Shown: positions 9,231 through 20,879 of the stretch, piece after piece
Layout of the letters: each line of letters opens with the position of its first letter
How positions within the stretch are numbered: the stretch's first letter is position 1
Source of the DNA: Thermomonas sp.
GTDB lineage: Bacteria; Pseudomonadota; Gammaproteobacteria; Xanthomonadales; Xanthomonadaceae
Length of the DNA stretch: 64,000 nucleotides
Assembly: GCF_025993755.1 (NCBI RefSeq)
Contig: NZ_JAMQHN010000029.1
Span: forward strand, 21,168-85,167
Direction of reading: 5' to 3'
Made by a program: the position numbers and the translations under genes
The notes under the pieces: model-generated
What the model was told of the DNA's origin: nothing
What the model saw: the letters and a program-made list of their open reading frames with translations, nothing else
Databases searched by the model: none

Positions 9231-10064
9231 TCAGGCCTCCATCAGCGCCTTGGCGTGATGCGCGATGTGCTCGCCGATGAAGCTGGCGATGAAGTAATAG
9301 CTGTGGTCGAAGCCGGGCTGCATGCGCAGGTACACCGGATAGCCCGCCGCATCCGCGGCTTCCTTCAGCAGCCAGGGTTTCAACTGGTCGTCGAGGAACT
9401 CGTCGGCCTCGCCCTGATCGATCAGGATCGGCAGCTTCCCCATGGCCGACTTCACCAGTTCGCAGGCGTCGTACCGCTTCCACGATTCCGCATCCTCGCC
9501 CAGATACGCGGCAAACGCCTTCCGCCCCCACGGCACTCGCGATGGCGCAACGATGGGCGAAAACGCCGACACGCTGCGATAGCGGCCGGGATTGCGCAGC
9601 GCGATGGTCAACGCGCCATGCCCGCCCATCGAATGCCCGCTGATGGCACGTGCGGTCGTCACCGGGAAATTCGCTTCGATCAGTGCCGGCAGTTCGTTCA
9701 CCACGTAATCGTGCATGCGGTAATGCGCCGCCCACGGAAGCTGCGTGGCATCAACGTAAAACCCCGCGCCCTTGCCGAGATCGTAGCCTTCCACATCGGC
9801 CACATCCTCGCCGCGCGGGCTGGTGTCCGGACAGACGATGGCGATGCCGTGTTCCGTCGCGTAGCGCTGCGCGCCGGCCTTGGTGATGAAATTCTGCTCG
9901 CTGCAGGTCAGGCCCGACAGCCAGTACAGCGCCGGCACCGGGCCGTCCTGCGCCTGCGGCGGGAGGTAGATGGCGAAGCGCATCGTGCAACCGAGCGCCG
10001 CCGATGCGTGCTCGTACACGTCCTGCCAGCCGCCGAAACAGGCGCGATGTTCGATGCGTTCCAT
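9231..10064 (-). CDS. fghA: S-formylglutathione hydrolase
   Basis: Hydrolyses S-formylglutathione to formate and glutathione, the second step of glutathione-dependent formaldehyde detoxification. The 277-residue alpha/beta hydrolase (esterase D type) shows SGLTCSEQNFI near the oxyanion hole, the nucleophile elbow GHSMGGHGAL, the acid in DQGEADEFLD and the histidine in GFDHSYYF. It lies 14 bp downstream of frmA on the same strand, forming the expected two-gene operon with the dehydrogenase that makes its substrate. ATG at 10064 begins the conserved MERIEHRACFGG. Confidence 0.96.
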   Translation of the reverse strand: MERIEHRACFGGWQDVYEHASAALGCTMRFAIYLPPQAQDGPVPALYWLSGLTCSEQNFITKAGAQRYATEHGIAIVCPDTSPRGEDVADVEGYDLGKGAGFYVDATQLPWAAHYRMHDYVVNELPALIEANFPVTTARAISGHSMGGHGALTIALRNPGRYRSVSAFSPIVAPSRVPWGRKAFAAYLGEDAESWKRYDACELVKSAMGKLPILIDQGEADEFLDDQLKPWLLKEAADAAGYPVYLRMQPGFDHSYYFIASFIGEHIAHHAKALMEA

Positions 10065-10078
10065 CGTGGAGACCTGCT

Positions 10079-11221
<1,143 letters not shown>

Positions 11222-11276
11222 TCATCATAGACGCGGGCGAACCGCATGCCGCCATCGGCGGCGCATCCGCCGCCGT

Positions 11277-12641
11277 TCAATACGCGAATTCGCAGAACAC
11301 CGGATCGACGCTGCCGTACCACTCGCCGTTGAACAGTTCCAGCTTGCGTTCGGCCGGCGTCTGCCCGGATTCGACGATTTCCAGCAGCGGGTCGAGGAAG
11401 CGGGATTCGTCCGCGCCTTTCGAGTTCAGTCGGGCGCGGCGCGCCAGCCCGTGCGCGGAAATCTTCAGCGCCTCGCGCGCCAGCTCGCGCACGGTCGCGC
11501 CGCGGAACGGCAGCTTGAGGGCGTGCCTCGGGACGCCGTCGCGCAGGGCGTGACGCTCGTCCATGGTGAAATCCTTGACCAGTTCCCAGGCGGCATCGAG
11601 GGCGGTCTGGTCGTACAGCAGCCCGACCCAGAACGCCGGCAGCGCGCACAGCCGGCTCCACGGTCCACCGTCGGCGCCGCGCATTTCCAGGAAACTCTTC
11701 AGCCGCACCTCGGGGAAGGCCGTGGTCATGTGGTCGTTCCAGTCGCGCAGGGTCGGCAGCGCGCCGGGGAGCACGTCCAGTTCGCCCTTGAGGAACTTGC
11801 GGAACGATTTGCCGCTGGCGTCGATGTAGCGCCCGTCGCGGTAGCTGAAGTACATCGGCACGTCGAGCAGGTAATCGACGTAGCGCTCGTAGCCGAAGCC
11901 GTCCTCGAACACGAAATCCAGCATCCCGGTGCGGCCGGGATCGGTGTCGGTCCAGATGTGGGAACGGTAGCTGAGAAAGCCGTTGGGCTTGCCTTCGGTG
12001 AACGGCGAATCGGCGAACAGCGCCGTGGCGATCGGCTGCAGCGCCAGCGAGACGCGGAACTTTTCCACCATGTCCGCCTCAGAGGCGTAGTCGAGGTTGA
12101 CCTGCACGGTGCAGGTGCGGGTCATCATGTCCAGCCCGAGCCGGCCGACCTTGGGCATGTACTCGCGCATGATCCGGTAGCGGCCCTTGGGCATCCACGG
12201 CATGTCGGCGCGCGCCCACTTCGGCTGGAAGCCCATGCCGAGGAAACCCAGCTGCAGTTCGTCGGCCACCTCGCGCACCTCGCGCAGATGGCTGCCGACT
12301 TCCTTGCAGGTCTCATGGATGGTCGAAAGCGGCGCACCCGACAGTTCCAGCTGACCGGCCGGTTCCAGCGTGACCGAGGCCTTGTCGCGGGTCAGGGCGA
12401 TCGTGTGCCCGGCTTCCTGCTCTTGCTGCCAGCCGAAGCGGGTCAGCCCGGTCAGCAGCGCCTCGATCCCGCGATCGCCGTCGAAGGTCGGCGGGCGCAG
12501 ATCGTCCAGCCGGAAGCCGAATTTCTCGTGCTCGGTGCCGATCCGCCACGCTTCGCGTGGTTTTTCTCCCATTTCCATCACCGCTGCCAGTTGCCGGCGG
12601 TCGGTGATCGGCGTGTCGCTGGCATGGCTGGGTCCGGACAT
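11277..12641 (-). CDS. gshA: Glutamate-cysteine ligase, plant/alphaproteobacterial type
   Basis: Makes gamma-glutamylcysteine, the first step of glutathione synthesis. The 454-residue protein belongs to the plant-type GCS2 family: [12 protein letters not shown] near the N-terminus, [13 protein letters not shown] for glutamate binding, [16 protein letters not shown] and [20 protein letters not shown] for the C-terminal active-site elements. The ATG at 12641 ([22 protein letters not shown]) is chosen over an upstream ATG because the added residues are unconserved. An 88-bp gap with GC-rich hairpins separates its stop from frmA. Confidence 0.94.
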   Translation of the reverse strand: MSGPSHASDTPITDRRQLAAVMEMGEKPREAWRIGTEHEKFGFRLDDLRPPTFDGDRGIEALLTGLTRFGWQQEQEAGHTIALTRDKASVTLEPAGQLELSGAPLSTIHETCKEVGSHLREVREVADELQLGFLGMGFQPKWARADMPWMPKGRYRIMREYMPKVGRLGLDMMTRTCTVQVNLDYASEADMVEKFRVSLALQPIATALFADSPFTEGKPNGFLSYRSHIWTDTDPGRTGMLDFVFEDGFGYERYVDYLLDVPMYFSYRDGRYIDASGKSFRKFLKGELDVLPGALPTLRDWNDHMTTAFPEVRLKSFLEMRGADGGPWSRLCALPAFWVGLLYDQTALDAAWELVKDFTMDERHALRDGVPRHALKLPFRGATVRELAREALKISAHGLARRARLNSKGADESRFLDPLLEIVESGQTPAERKLELFNGEWYGSVDPVFCEFAY

Positions 12642-12770
12642 CGGGAATTCCTGAAACAAGCGGTTCAGGATACCGTCATCCGCGTCAATGCAGCGACACG
12701 CCGACACGACCGCAGCGTTCCAGCCGTGCGCGCAAAGCTCTGGAGCAATGCCGACCAGATCGGCGCTTTC

Positions 12771-13388
12771 CTAAAGCTCCAGCCAGCCTGCCACCACCGC
12801 GCGCAACTCGTCGACGCCCAGCTTCGACTGCGCCGAAAACAGCTGCAGGCTCACGCCCTCGCCATACAACCGCCACAGCTCCATCCGCACCGCTTGCCGG
12901 GTGTTGCCCGCCGCACCGCGGCTGAGCTTGTCGGACTTGGTCAACAGCACATGGGCCGGCAGGCCGCGATCGCGGGCATGGGCCAGCATCATCCGGTCGT
13001 AATCCTTGAGCGGATGACGCACGTCCATCACCACCACCAGTCCGCGCAGCGCGAAGCGGTCGCGAAAATACTCGCCGATGAACGCCTGCCAGTGCGCTTG
13101 CAACTCCTGCGGCACCTTGGCATAGCCATACCCGGGCAGGTCGACCAGATAACGCGCATCCTTGGGCGGAACGCCGAAATACACCAGCTGCTGGGTCCGC
13201 CCCGGCGTCTTGGACACCCTGGCCAGCGCGTTTTGCTGGCACAAGGCATTGAGCGCAGACGACTTTCCGGCGTTGGAGCGACCGGCAAACGCCACCTCGA
13301 AGCCCCCGTCGGGCGGCAGCTGTTGCGTGGTGTGCGCCGCCAGCAGGTAGCGCGCGCCGATAAACGGGTTCGAATTCGCCATCGCCAT
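12771..13388 (-). CDS. engB: Ribosome biogenesis GTPase YihA/YsxC/EngB
   Basis: A 205-residue GTPase needed for late 50S assembly. Motifs run in order: G1 GRSNAGKSS, G2 PGRTQQLVYF, G3 DLPGYGYAKVP and G4 LTKSDKLSRG. The N-terminus (MAMANSNPFIGARYLLAA) allows a start at 13388 or 13382. In many gammaproteobacteria engB is divergent from a cytochrome c4 gene, and that is the arrangement seen here. Confidence 0.96.
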   Translation of the reverse strand: MAMANSNPFIGARYLLAAHTTQQLPPDGGFEVAFAGRSNAGKSSALNALCQQNALARVSKTPGRTQQLVYFGVPPKDARYLVDLPGYGYAKVPQELQAHWQAFIGEYFRDRFALRGLVVVMDVRHPLKDYDRMMLAHARDRGLPAHVLLTKSDKLSRGAAGNTRQAVRMELWRLYGEGVSLQLFSAQSKLGVDELRAVVAGWLEL

Positions 13389-13501
13389 AGCATCGCACGA
13401 CCCGGCGCCCCGACCGAGCCGGTTTGACCACGGATGCCCTGCCGACCATAATTTCGGTGTCTCGCGGCCATCGGCCGCTTCTCACGCTTTCGGGGTTTTG
13501 C

Positions 13502-14245
13502 ATGCGTCTCGTCCATGCCTTTGCCGGTCTTGCCTGTCTTGCCCTTGCGGCCGTCGCCTACGCCCAGAGCACGGCCATTCCCGCGCCCGACGCCGCGCCG
13601 GTCCAGGCCGCACCGCTGACCGAAGCCCCCGCGCACTGGGGCGATGCCAAGGCCGGACAGGCCAAGGCCGCCATCTGCGCGGCCTGCCACGGCCTCGACG
13701 GCAACGCGATGCAGCAGAATGCGCCGCGCATCGCCGGCATGCCGGAGCGCTACATCGCCGACCAGCTCCAGCTGTTCAAGAACGGCCAGCGCACCACCGG
13801 GCTGGCCGCGGTCATGGCGCCGTTCGCCTCCATCCTCAGCGCGCAGGACATGCGCAACGTCGGCGCGTGGTTTGCCAGCCAGAAATCCGGCGCCGGCATC
13901 GCCGACGACAGCGTGATCGCCAGCGGCCCGAACAAGGGCATGAAGTTCTATGAAGTCGGCGAACGCCTGTTCCGAGGCGGCGACGCCAGCCGCGGCATCC
14001 CGGCCTGCATGGCCTGCCACGGCGCTACCGGCGTGGGCAACCCAGGCCCGGCCTATCCCGCCCTGCACGGCCAGGACGCAGCCTATGTCACGCGCCGGCT
14101 GGAGGAATACCGCACCGGCACGACGACCTATGCCAACCCCGCGCATTTCAATCTGATGGCCAGCGTCGCCAAGACCCTGACCGACGAGGAAATCCACGCG
14201 CTGTCCAGCTATGTGCAAGGCCTGCACGCGCGCACGGCGCAGTGA
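13502..14245 (+). CDS. Dihaem cytochrome c4
   Basis: A periplasmic dihaem electron carrier of 247 residues. A signal peptide covers about residues 1-21 (MRLVHAFAGLACLALAAVA then AQ). Two covalent haem sites are visible, CAACH at 59-63 and CMACH at 169-173, each in a class I cytochrome c half with a methionine ligand region (LMASVAKTLTDEEI in the second). Length and duplicated layout match cytochrome c4, which passes electrons to haem-copper oxidases. It is followed by two DsbA-like genes, a common grouping. Confidence 0.93.
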   Translation: MRLVHAFAGLACLALAAVAYAQSTAIPAPDAAPVQAAPLTEAPAHWGDAKAGQAKAAICAACHGLDGNAMQQNAPRIAGMPERYIADQLQLFKNGQRTTGLAAVMAPFASILSAQDMRNVGAWFASQKSGAGIADDSVIASGPNKGMKFYEVGERLFRGGDASRGIPACMACHGATGVGNPGPAYPALHGQDAAYVTRRLEEYRTGTTTYANPAHFNLMASVAKTLTDEEIHALSSYVQGLHARTAQ

Positions 14246-14320
14246 CGCCGCGCATTCACCCACCGTTCGCCGGCAATCGCGCAGGCTGGCCTGTCTGACT
14301 TGAACCCGGAGACGGATTCG

Positions 14321-14989
14321 ATGCGTGCAATCCTGCTGTTTTTCACCCTGCTGCTGACCAGCGTACCGTTCGCCGCACGGGCGCAGGCCACCCTTCCCGG
14401 CCTGACGGAAGGCGTCGAATACACCCGCATCGAAGACGGCCAGCCCTATCGCCAACTGCCCCCGGGCATGGTGGAAGTGGCCGAGGTGTTCGCCTACACC
14501 TGCCCGCACTGCGCGCATATCGCGCCGATGATCGAGGATTGGGCCAAGACGCTGCCGCCCCACGCGCGTCTGGTGTATGTCCCCGGCGTGTTCGGCCGCG
14601 ACGATACCTGGGCGCGGGCCTACTTCGCCGAAGAAGCCACCCGGACCATCCCGCTGCTCCACCGCAGCCTGTTCACCGCGATTCACGAAACCGGCGCGTT
14701 GCCGCGCGATGCCGACGCCGCCAGGATCGGCCAGTTCGCCGCCCGCATTCGCGGCGTGAACGCCGCCGCCTTCAACGCCGCGCTGGCCAACGACGCCGCG
14801 CTGCTGCCGAAGTTGCGCGCCGCCTACGAATTCGCGCAGCGCAGCGGCGTCGAAGGCACCCCCTCGATCATCGTCGCCGGCCGCTACATGATCCTCGGCA
14901 ACAGCTACGAAAACCTGCTGGCCAATGCCCGCAAAGTGGTCGTCGCGCTCGCGCCACGTCGCGCCGCACCGGCGGCCAAACGCCCCTGA
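14321..14989 (+). CDS. dsbA: Thiol:disulfide interchange protein, DsbA family
   Basis: A 222-residue periplasmic thioredoxin-fold oxidoreductase. The first about 23 residues are a signal peptide (MRAILLFFTLLLTSVPFAARA). The active site CPHC occupies about residues 61-64, as in the DsbA oxidases, and the cis-proline region is EGTPSIIVAGRY. The spacing of helical insert and active site is typical. The ATG at 14321 follows GGAGACGG, a plausible ribosome-binding site. It sits 75 bp after cytochrome c4 and 20 bp before a second DsbA-like gene. Confidence 0.92.
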   Translation: MRAILLFFTLLLTSVPFAARAQATLPGLTEGVEYTRIEDGQPYRQLPPGMVEVAEVFAYTCPHCAHIAPMIEDWAKTLPPHARLVYVPGVFGRDDTWARAYFAEEATRTIPLLHRSLFTAIHETGALPRDADAARIGQFAARIRGVNAAAFNAALANDAALLPKLRAAYEFAQRSGVEGTPSIIVAGRYMILGNSYENLLANARKVVVALAPRRAAPAAKRP

Positions 14990-15009
14990 TTCGTCCAAAG
15001 GAACCCGCC

Positions 15010-15903
15010 ATGATGCGCATGCGCCACGTCCTGCTTCTGCTCGCCCTGCTGCCGCTGGCCGCATGCAACCGCGAGACACCGGCCCCGGTGGCCGGCAGCG
15101 GTTCCGCTGCGAGCGCCAGCGCCGGAGCAACCGTGGCGGCCGCCAGCGCGGAAGACCCGCAGCGGGCGGCGGCCGCCGCCGCCGCGATCAAGAAGGCGGA
15201 AGAGGAGGCCGCGCGGCTTCCGCCTCCGGTCGAAGGCACCGACTACGTGGTGGTCCCCAACGGCGAAACCTTCGACACGCCGCCGAACCAGGTCGAACTG
15301 GTCGAATTCTTCGGCTACGTCTGCCCGTTCTGCGCCGCGATCGAGCCCACCGTGGCGGCGATGCGCGCCAATTTGCCGCCGGACGTGCACTTCGTTTCCA
15401 TCCCGGCAGCATTCGGCGGGCCGTGGGAAAACTACGCCAAGGCGTTCTATGCCGCCGACGCGCTGGGCATCGTGCCGCAGACCCATGAGGAAATGTTCCG
15501 GGCAATCCACATCGACCGCAGCCTCAAGGGCGAGCGCGGCATGGATTCGCCTGAGGATATCGCCGCGTTCTATGCCAACTACGGCGCGGATCCCAAGCAG
15601 TTCGTCAGCAGCATGCAGAGCTTCGCGGTAGCCACCAAGGTCAACCGCGCCCGCCAGTACATGACCGCCGCCTTCGCCAACGGCGACCAGATGGGCACGC
15701 CGGCCTTCCTGATCAACGGCAAGTACCGGGTCAAGGGCAAATCGGTCGACGACATGTTCCGGATCATCAACCAGCTGGTCCAGATCGAACGCCGCAAGCT
15801 GAGCGGAGCGAGCGCCCCCGCGCCGGCCGCCGAACAGGCGCCCGCCGCACCGGCCCCTGCTTCCGAAGCGCCTGCGGCAGCGGCCGGGGCCGCCGCCAAC
15901 TGA
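15010..15903 (+). CDS. DsbA-like thioredoxin-fold lipoprotein
   Basis: A 297-residue lipoprotein with a DsbA fold. The N-terminus has a lipobox (LPLAAC, acylated cysteine about C19). An Ala/Ser-rich linker precedes the domain, with the active site CPFC at about 105-108 and the cis-proline segment MGTPAFLINGKYRV. A low-complexity Pro/Ala-rich tail ends the protein. The dipeptide PF rather than PH suggests different redox tuning from the upstream paralogue. It probably shares a transcript with cytochrome c4 and the first dsbA. The membrane anchor suggests a role near the cytochromes, which is inference. Confidence 0.88.
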   Translation: MMRMRHVLLLLALLPLAACNRETPAPVAGSGSAASASAGATVAAASAEDPQRAAAAAAAIKKAEEEAARLPPPVEGTDYVVVPNGETFDTPPNQVELVEFFGYVCPFCAAIEPTVAAMRANLPPDVHFVSIPAAFGGPWENYAKAFYAADALGIVPQTHEEMFRAIHIDRSLKGERGMDSPEDIAAFYANYGADPKQFVSSMQSFAVATKVNRARQYMTAAFANGDQMGTPAFLINGKYRVKGKSVDDMFRIINQLVQIERRKLSGASAPAPAAEQAPAAPAPASEAPAAAAGAAAN

Positions 15904-15923
15904 TTCGCGCGGATGCGCCGACC

Positions 15924-16682
15924 ATGGACAAACGCCGGCTGCGCCTTCTGAGCGCGAACATCCAGGCCGGCAACAGCACGCGCGGCTACAAGGACTACAT
16001 CACCCACAGCTGGTCGCACGTCCTGCCCGGCGGCAACAAGCGCGGCGCGCTCGACGCCATCGCCGAGCTCGCCGGCAAACACGACATCGTCGGGCTGCAG
16101 GAAACCGATCCCGGCAGCCTGCGTTCGGGCTTCACCAACCAGACGCACTACCTCGCCGAGCGCGCCGGCTTTTCCTGGTGGAGCCACCAGCCCAATCGCA
16201 CGATCGGCGGCCTCGCCTCGACCGCGAACGGCCTGCTCAGCCGGCTCGAACCCAAATCGATCGAAGAGCACGCGCTTCCGGGCCGGATCAGCGGCCGCGG
16301 CGTGCTGCTGGCGAATTTCGGCTACGCCCGCGACGCGCTGACCGTCGCCATCGCCCACCTGTCGCTGGGCAACCAATCGCGCCAGTACCAACTCGACTTC
16401 ATCGCCGAACTGCTCGCCGACAGTCCGAATGCGGTCCTGATGGGCGACTTCAATTGCGACCCCGACTGCCGGGAGATGCACTCGCTGTTCCGCAAGACAC
16501 ACCTCCAGCCGCCGGCGCAGCGCATCCCGACCTTCCCGTCCTGGCGCCCGCAGCGCGCGATCGACCACATGCTGGTGACGCCGGCGCTGTCGATCGCCGG
16601 AATGCGCGCCGTGCCGGCGGCACAGTCGGATCATCTGGCGCTCTCGGTCGACCTCGACGTTCCGGAAGACGCGCTGCGCTGA
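15924..16682 (+). CDS. Endonuclease/exonuclease/phosphatase family protein
   Basis: A 252-residue cytosolic protein with the EEP fold. It shows LRLLSANIQAG at the start (metal-binding Asn), VGLQETD (catalytic Glu), AIAHLSLGNQSR, VLMGDFNCDPD (GDFN motif) and QSDHLALSVD (the Ser-Asp-His end motif). All catalytic residues of the family are present. Substrate cannot be told from sequence. It starts 20 bp after the DsbA-like lipoprotein gene and is likely in the same operon. Confidence 0.88.
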   Translation: MDKRRLRLLSANIQAGNSTRGYKDYITHSWSHVLPGGNKRGALDAIAELAGKHDIVGLQETDPGSLRSGFTNQTHYLAERAGFSWWSHQPNRTIGGLASTANGLLSRLEPKSIEEHALPGRISGRGVLLANFGYARDALTVAIAHLSLGNQSRQYQLDFIAELLADSPNAVLMGDFNCDPDCREMHSLFRKTHLQPPAQRIPTFPSWRPQRAIDHMLVTPALSIAGMRAVPAAQSDHLALSVDLDVPEDALR

Positions 16683-16697
16683 GCGATCGCGTCGGCT

Positions 16698-17501
16698 TCA
16701 GCCCAGCGCGCTCCACGCAAACGCCGCGCCCACCACCAGCAGGAACAATGCGAACACGCGTCGCAGCGACGCCCCGTTGATGGCATGCGCGATCCGCGCG
16801 CCCAGCGCCGCGCATGTCACCGACCCCAGCGCCACGCCCAGCGCCGCCGGAAGGTAGACGTAGCCGACCGACCATGGCAGATCAAGCGCACCGGCCGGCG
16901 CCTGCAGCGCATAGCCGAGCGCGCTGCCCAGGCCGATGAAGATTCCGCAGGCCGACGAGGTGCCGACCGCGCGCACCGGCGCCACGCCGCGCCAGACCAG
17001 CAGCGGTACGGTCAGGCTGCCGCCGCCGATGCCGACGATGGCCGACAGCCAGCCGATCGCGCCACCGGCCAACGCATACCCGGCCCCGTGCGGCGCATCC
17101 GCCCGTTCGCCACCCTCCCTTGTGCGCGACCCCAGCATCTGCACGGCCACCAGCAGGCAGTAGATCGCCACGCACCAGCGCAGGACCCGGCCATCGAGGC
17201 CGATCGCAAACCGGCTTCCCAGCCAGCCGCCGAGCAGGATGCCCGGCACCATCCACGCCACCGTCGGCCACAGCACGCTGCCACGACTATCGTGCGCGCG
17301 CGCCGAGGCCGCCGCGGTCAGCACGATGCTGGCCAGCGAGGTGGCGAGCGCGGCGTGCATCGCCGCATCCACCGGCACGCCCATCCGCGGCAACAGCCAC
17401 GCCAGCGCGGCCACCAGCACCAGACCTCCGCCGATGCCCAGCAAACCCGCCAGCACGCCCACGCAGGCGCCCAGCAGCAGATACAGGAACAGGGCCGTCA
17501 T
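16698..17501 (-). CDS. Sulfite exporter TauE/SafE family (TSUP) transporter
   Basis: A 267-residue membrane protein with about eight hydrophobic segments. The TSUP repeat signature is present twice: GVLAGLLGIGGGLVLV at the N-terminus and GWLSAIVGIGGGSLTVPLL in the second half. The family exports organosulfur compounds or sulfite, but the substrate here is not decidable. It converges on the endonuclease/phosphatase gene (15 bp apart) and diverges from slt with 49 bp between starts, so the two share a short promoter region. Confidence 0.9.
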   Translation of the reverse strand: MTALFLYLLLGACVGVLAGLLGIGGGLVLVAALAWLLPRMGVPVDAAMHAALATSLASIVLTAAASARAHDSRGSVLWPTVAWMVPGILLGGWLGSRFAIGLDGRVLRWCVAIYCLLVAVQMLGSRTREGGERADAPHGAGYALAGGAIGWLSAIVGIGGGSLTVPLLVWRGVAPVRAVGTSSACGIFIGLGSALGYALQAPAGALDLPWSVGYVYLPAALGVALGSVTCAALGARIAHAINGASLRRVFALFLLVVGAAFAWSALG

Positions 17502-17550
17502 CGGTCGCGGGCGGGGAATGTGTTCATTTCAGAGCGGTTATAGTCCAGTC

Positions 17551-19566
17551 ATGCACAAAACCGCGTCGATATTGCTCGTTTTCCTGCTGGGCGTCAGCAG
17601 CACGCCCTCACTGCAGGCCACCTCGACTCCGGCTCAGGCAGGCGCATTGCCCGCACGCGCGCCGATCCGGATTGCGCCGCCGGCACCGGCGCTGAAGGCC
17701 GCTTTCGACGCCGCCGAGCGCGGCGGACTGGACGATCTCGCACTGGCCGGATTCCGCGCGCAACCGCTGGCGGGCTGGCTGGAATACGCCGCGTTGCGAA
17801 GCCGGCTCGACACCTTGCCGGTCGATCGCGGCAACGCCTTCATCGCCGCCCATCCAGGCGAGCCGGTCGCAGCGGCCTTCCGCAGCGAATGGCTGGCGGC
17901 GCTCGCCAAGCGCAACGCCTGGCCGGTCTTTCTCGCGCAGTGGGATCCGGCGATCGACGACGCCACCCTGCGCTGCCTGCATCTGCAGGCGCTGATGGCG
18001 GTCAACCGCACCGACGCCGCCTGGACGCTGGAAGCGCAGACGCTCTGGCGCAGCAGCGGGAAATCGCTGCCCAGCCAGTGCGATGCGCCGTTCGCAATCC
18101 TCGCCGCGCAGGGTGGCCTGACCGACGCGCTGCGGTGGGAGCGCTTCGACAAGGCCGCCGATGCGGTGCAGTCCAGCGTCATGCGATCGATCGCGCGCGG
18201 CCTGTCCGGAGCCGATGCCGCGCAGGCCAACGCCTGGGCCGCCTACATCGACGCACCCGGCGCGAATGTCGGCAGTTGGCCGAAGACCGCGCGCAGCCGG
18301 CTGGTGGCCGCAGCCGCGCTGGAAAAATTCGCGCGCAAGAACCCCAGTGACGCCGAGACGCTGCTTCCCTCCGTGGCCTCGACCCTGCAATTCACCGACG
18401 CCGACCGCGGTCGCGTCCTGGCCCAGATCGCACTGCAGTCGGCGGCTGCCTTCGCACCGGAGGCGGCACGGCGGCTGGCGGCGGTTCCGGACGTCGGCTA
18501 CGACGCCACGCTCCGCGAATGGCGCGTGCGCGAGGCCATCGCCCGCAGCGACTGGGCCGGCGCGCTGGCCGCGATCAAACGCATGCCCGACGCCCAGCGC
18601 AACGATTCGCGCTGGCTGTATTTCGCGGCACGGACCAGCGCATTGACCGGCGACACGGCGGGCGCCAAGGCGCTCTACGCGCAGGCCGCGCGCAGCACCG
18701 ACTTCTACGGCTTCCTCGCCGCCGACAAGCTCGACCAGCCGTATGCCCTCTGCCCGCTGCAGACAGCGGCAACGCCAGGCGACAAACAGACCATCGCCCG
18801 CGACCCGGGACTGGTGCGCGCACTGCAGCTGCAGATGCTCGGCCGCAAGGCCTGGGCCGCGCGCGAATGGAACGCCGCCATCGCGCGCTTCAGCGCACAG
18901 CAGCGTTGGCTGGCGGTCGAAGTCGCGCAGGACAACGGCTGGTTCGATCGCGGCGTGTTCGGCCTGGTCAACGTCGCCGGCAAGCGCTATCCGGACGAGC
19001 AGCGCCTGTATTCGCTGCGCTTCCCGCTCCACCACGACGCGACCATCCGCAGGGAGGCAACCCGCAACAACATCGATCCGGCCTGGGTCGCCGCCGAGAT
19101 CCGCGCCGAATCCATTTTCGATCCACGCGCCCGCTCCAGCGCCGACGCCCGCGGGCTGATGCAGGTGCTGCCCTCGACCGGCGCCACCCTGGCGCGCACG
19201 ACCGGCGTCGCCCTGCCCAATGCGGACGCGCTGTACGACCCCGACACCAACATCGCGCTTGGCACCGCCTACCTGCGGCAGCTGCTGGGCCGCTTCAACG
19301 GCAAGCCCTACCAGGTGATCGCCGGCTACAACGCCGGCCCCGGCGCCGCCAACCGCTGGCTGGCCCAGCGCCCGAACCTCGACCCGGACTTCTGGATCGA
19401 AACCATCGGCTACAAGGAAACCCGCGAATACGTCGCCCGCGTCCTGAGCTTCAGCACGGTCTACGACTGGCGCATGAACGGCAGCGCCCTGCGGCTCAGC
19501 GACCGCATGGTCGGGATCACGAACGGGCCACGCAAGGAATTTGCGTGCCCGGCCGCGGCGCCATAG
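17551..19566 (+). CDS. slt: Soluble lytic murein transglycosylase
   Basis: A 671-residue periplasmic enzyme that cleaves peptidoglycan with formation of 1,6-anhydro-muropeptides. It has a signal peptide ([15 protein letters not shown]) and a long alpha-superhelical region made of repeats. A C-terminal SLT domain holds the catalytic glutamate at about E520 ([12 protein letters not shown]), followed by [11 protein letters not shown] and [13 protein letters not shown]. Length is near that of Escherichia coli Slt70. The ATG at 17551 begins the signal peptide. Confidence 0.94.
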   Translation: MHKTASILLVFLLGVSSTPSLQATSTPAQAGALPARAPIRIAPPAPALKAAFDAAERGGLDDLALAGFRAQPLAGWLEYAALRSRLDTLPVDRGNAFIAAHPGEPVAAAFRSEWLAALAKRNAWPVFLAQWDPAIDDATLRCLHLQALMAVNRTDAAWTLEAQTLWRSSGKSLPSQCDAPFAILAAQGGLTDALRWERFDKAADAVQSSVMRSIARGLSGADAAQANAWAAYIDAPGANVGSWPKTARSRLVAAAALEKFARKNPSDAETLLPSVASTLQFTDADRGRVLAQIALQSAAAFAPEAARRLAAVPDVGYDATLREWRVREAIARSDWAGALAAIKRMPDAQRNDSRWLYFAARTSALTGDTAGAKALYAQAARSTDFYGFLAADKLDQPYALCPLQTAATPGDKQTIARDPGLVRALQLQMLGRKAWAAREWNAAIARFSAQQRWLAVEVAQDNGWFDRGVFGLVNVAGKRYPDEQRLYSLRFPLHHDATIRREATRNNIDPAWVAAEIRAESIFDPRARSSADARGLMQVLPSTGATLARTTGVALPNADALYDPDTNIALGTAYLRQLLGRFNGKPYQVIAGYNAGPGAANRWLAQRPNLDPDFWIETIGYKETREYVARVLSFSTVYDWRMNGSALRLSDRMVGITNGPRKEFACPAAAP

Positions 19567-19594
19567 CCACGGCGTCAGCGACAATCCTCCCTTG

Positions 19595-20836
19595 ATGATT
19601 TCACTCCCGGAAAACGCGCAGGTCTACCTCATCGGCGGCGCCGTGCGCGACGCGCTGCTGGGGTTGCCGGCCGGCGACCGCGACTTCGTGGTGGTCGGGG
19701 CTTCGGTACAGGACATGCTGGACTCCGGGTTCAAGCAGGTCGGGCGCGATTTTCCTGTGTTCCTGCATCCGGACAGCGGCGAGGAATACGCGCTGGCGCG
19801 CACCGAGCGCAAGTCGGGGCGTGGCCACACCGGCTTCGTGGCGCACGCCGATCCTTCCGTCACGCTGGAAGACGATCTGCGCCGGCGCGACTTCACCATC
19901 AATGCCATCGCACGCGCTGCCGATGGCGGTCTGGTCGATCCCTTCGGCGGCGTGCGCGACATTCAGTCGCGGGTGCTGCGCCACGTCGGCCCCGCCTTCG
20001 ACGAGGACCCCTTGCGGGTGCTGCGCGCCGCACGCTTCATGGCTCGTTTTGCCGCGCTCGGGTTCACCGTCGCGCCGGAAACGCTGACGCTGATGCGGCG
20101 AATGGCCGCCAGCGGCGAACTGTCGGATCTGGTGCCGGAGCGGATCTGGCAGGAGCTGGCGAAGGCGCTGCGCAGCGCGGCGCCCTCCGCCTTCCTGCGC
20201 ACCCTGCGCGAGGCCGACGCCCTGCGAGCGATCCTGCCGGAAGTGGAGGCGCTGTACGGCGTGCCGCAGCGCGCGGACTACCACCCGGAAGTCGATACTG
20301 GCACGCATGTCGAACTGGTCTGCGACATGGCGGCGCGGCTTGCGCCCGGCGACGATCTGATCGGTTTTGCGGCGCTTTGCCACGATCTGGGCAAGGCGCT
20401 GACGCCAGCGGACATGCTGCCGCGGCATCTGATGCACGAGCAGCGCGGCGTCGCACCCGCGATCGCGCTGAGCGAGCGCTTGAAGGTACCGAACGAACAC
20501 CGCGACCTGGCGGTGCTGTGCTGCCGCGAACATCTCAACGTCCACCGTCTCGCCGAACTGAAGGCGGCCACCGTGCACGATCTGATCGTGCGCTGCGACG
20601 GATTCCGCAAGCCCGAACGCATCGACCGGCTGGCCACGGTCTGCGAAGCCGATGCCCGCGGTCGCCTGGGCAAGGACGCTGCGCCCTACCCGCAGGCCGC
20701 GCTGCTGCGTCGATTGCACACGGCGGCGCTGGCGGTACGCAGCGATACCATCGCCGCGCGCGGTCTCACCGGCCCGGCATTCGGCGCGGCCCTGCGCGAC
20801 GCGCGGATCGCCGCGCTGGCGGCGGCGCGGGATTGA
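19595..20836 (+). CDS. cca: Multifunctional CCA tRNA nucleotidyltransferase with HD domain
   Basis: Adds or repairs the 3'-CCA end of tRNAs. The 413-residue protein shows the class II nucleotidyltransferase head ([21 protein letters not shown]), [11 protein letters not shown], the neck motif [16 protein letters not shown] and the ERIWQEL segment. A C-terminal HD phosphohydrolase domain follows (CHDLGKAL, then HEQRGV). That domain is typical of the bifunctional gammaproteobacterial enzyme. Start chosen at the ATG at 19595 ([15 protein letters not shown]), 28 bp after slt. Confidence 0.96.
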   Translation: MISLPENAQVYLIGGAVRDALLGLPAGDRDFVVVGASVQDMLDSGFKQVGRDFPVFLHPDSGEEYALARTERKSGRGHTGFVAHADPSVTLEDDLRRRDFTINAIARAADGGLVDPFGGVRDIQSRVLRHVGPAFDEDPLRVLRAARFMARFAALGFTVAPETLTLMRRMAASGELSDLVPERIWQELAKALRSAAPSAFLRTLREADALRAILPEVEALYGVPQRADYHPEVDTGTHVELVCDMAARLAPGDDLIGFAALCHDLGKALTPADMLPRHLMHEQRGVAPAIALSERLKVPNEHRDLAVLCCREHLNVHRLAELKAATVHDLIVRCDGFRKPERIDRLATVCEADARGRLGKDAAPYPQAALLRRLHTAALAVRSDTIAARGLTGPAFGAALRDARIAALAAARD

Positions 20837-20879
20837 CGGCGTTTCTTCTGCGCCCAAAGAACTTGTAGGAGCAACTGTC

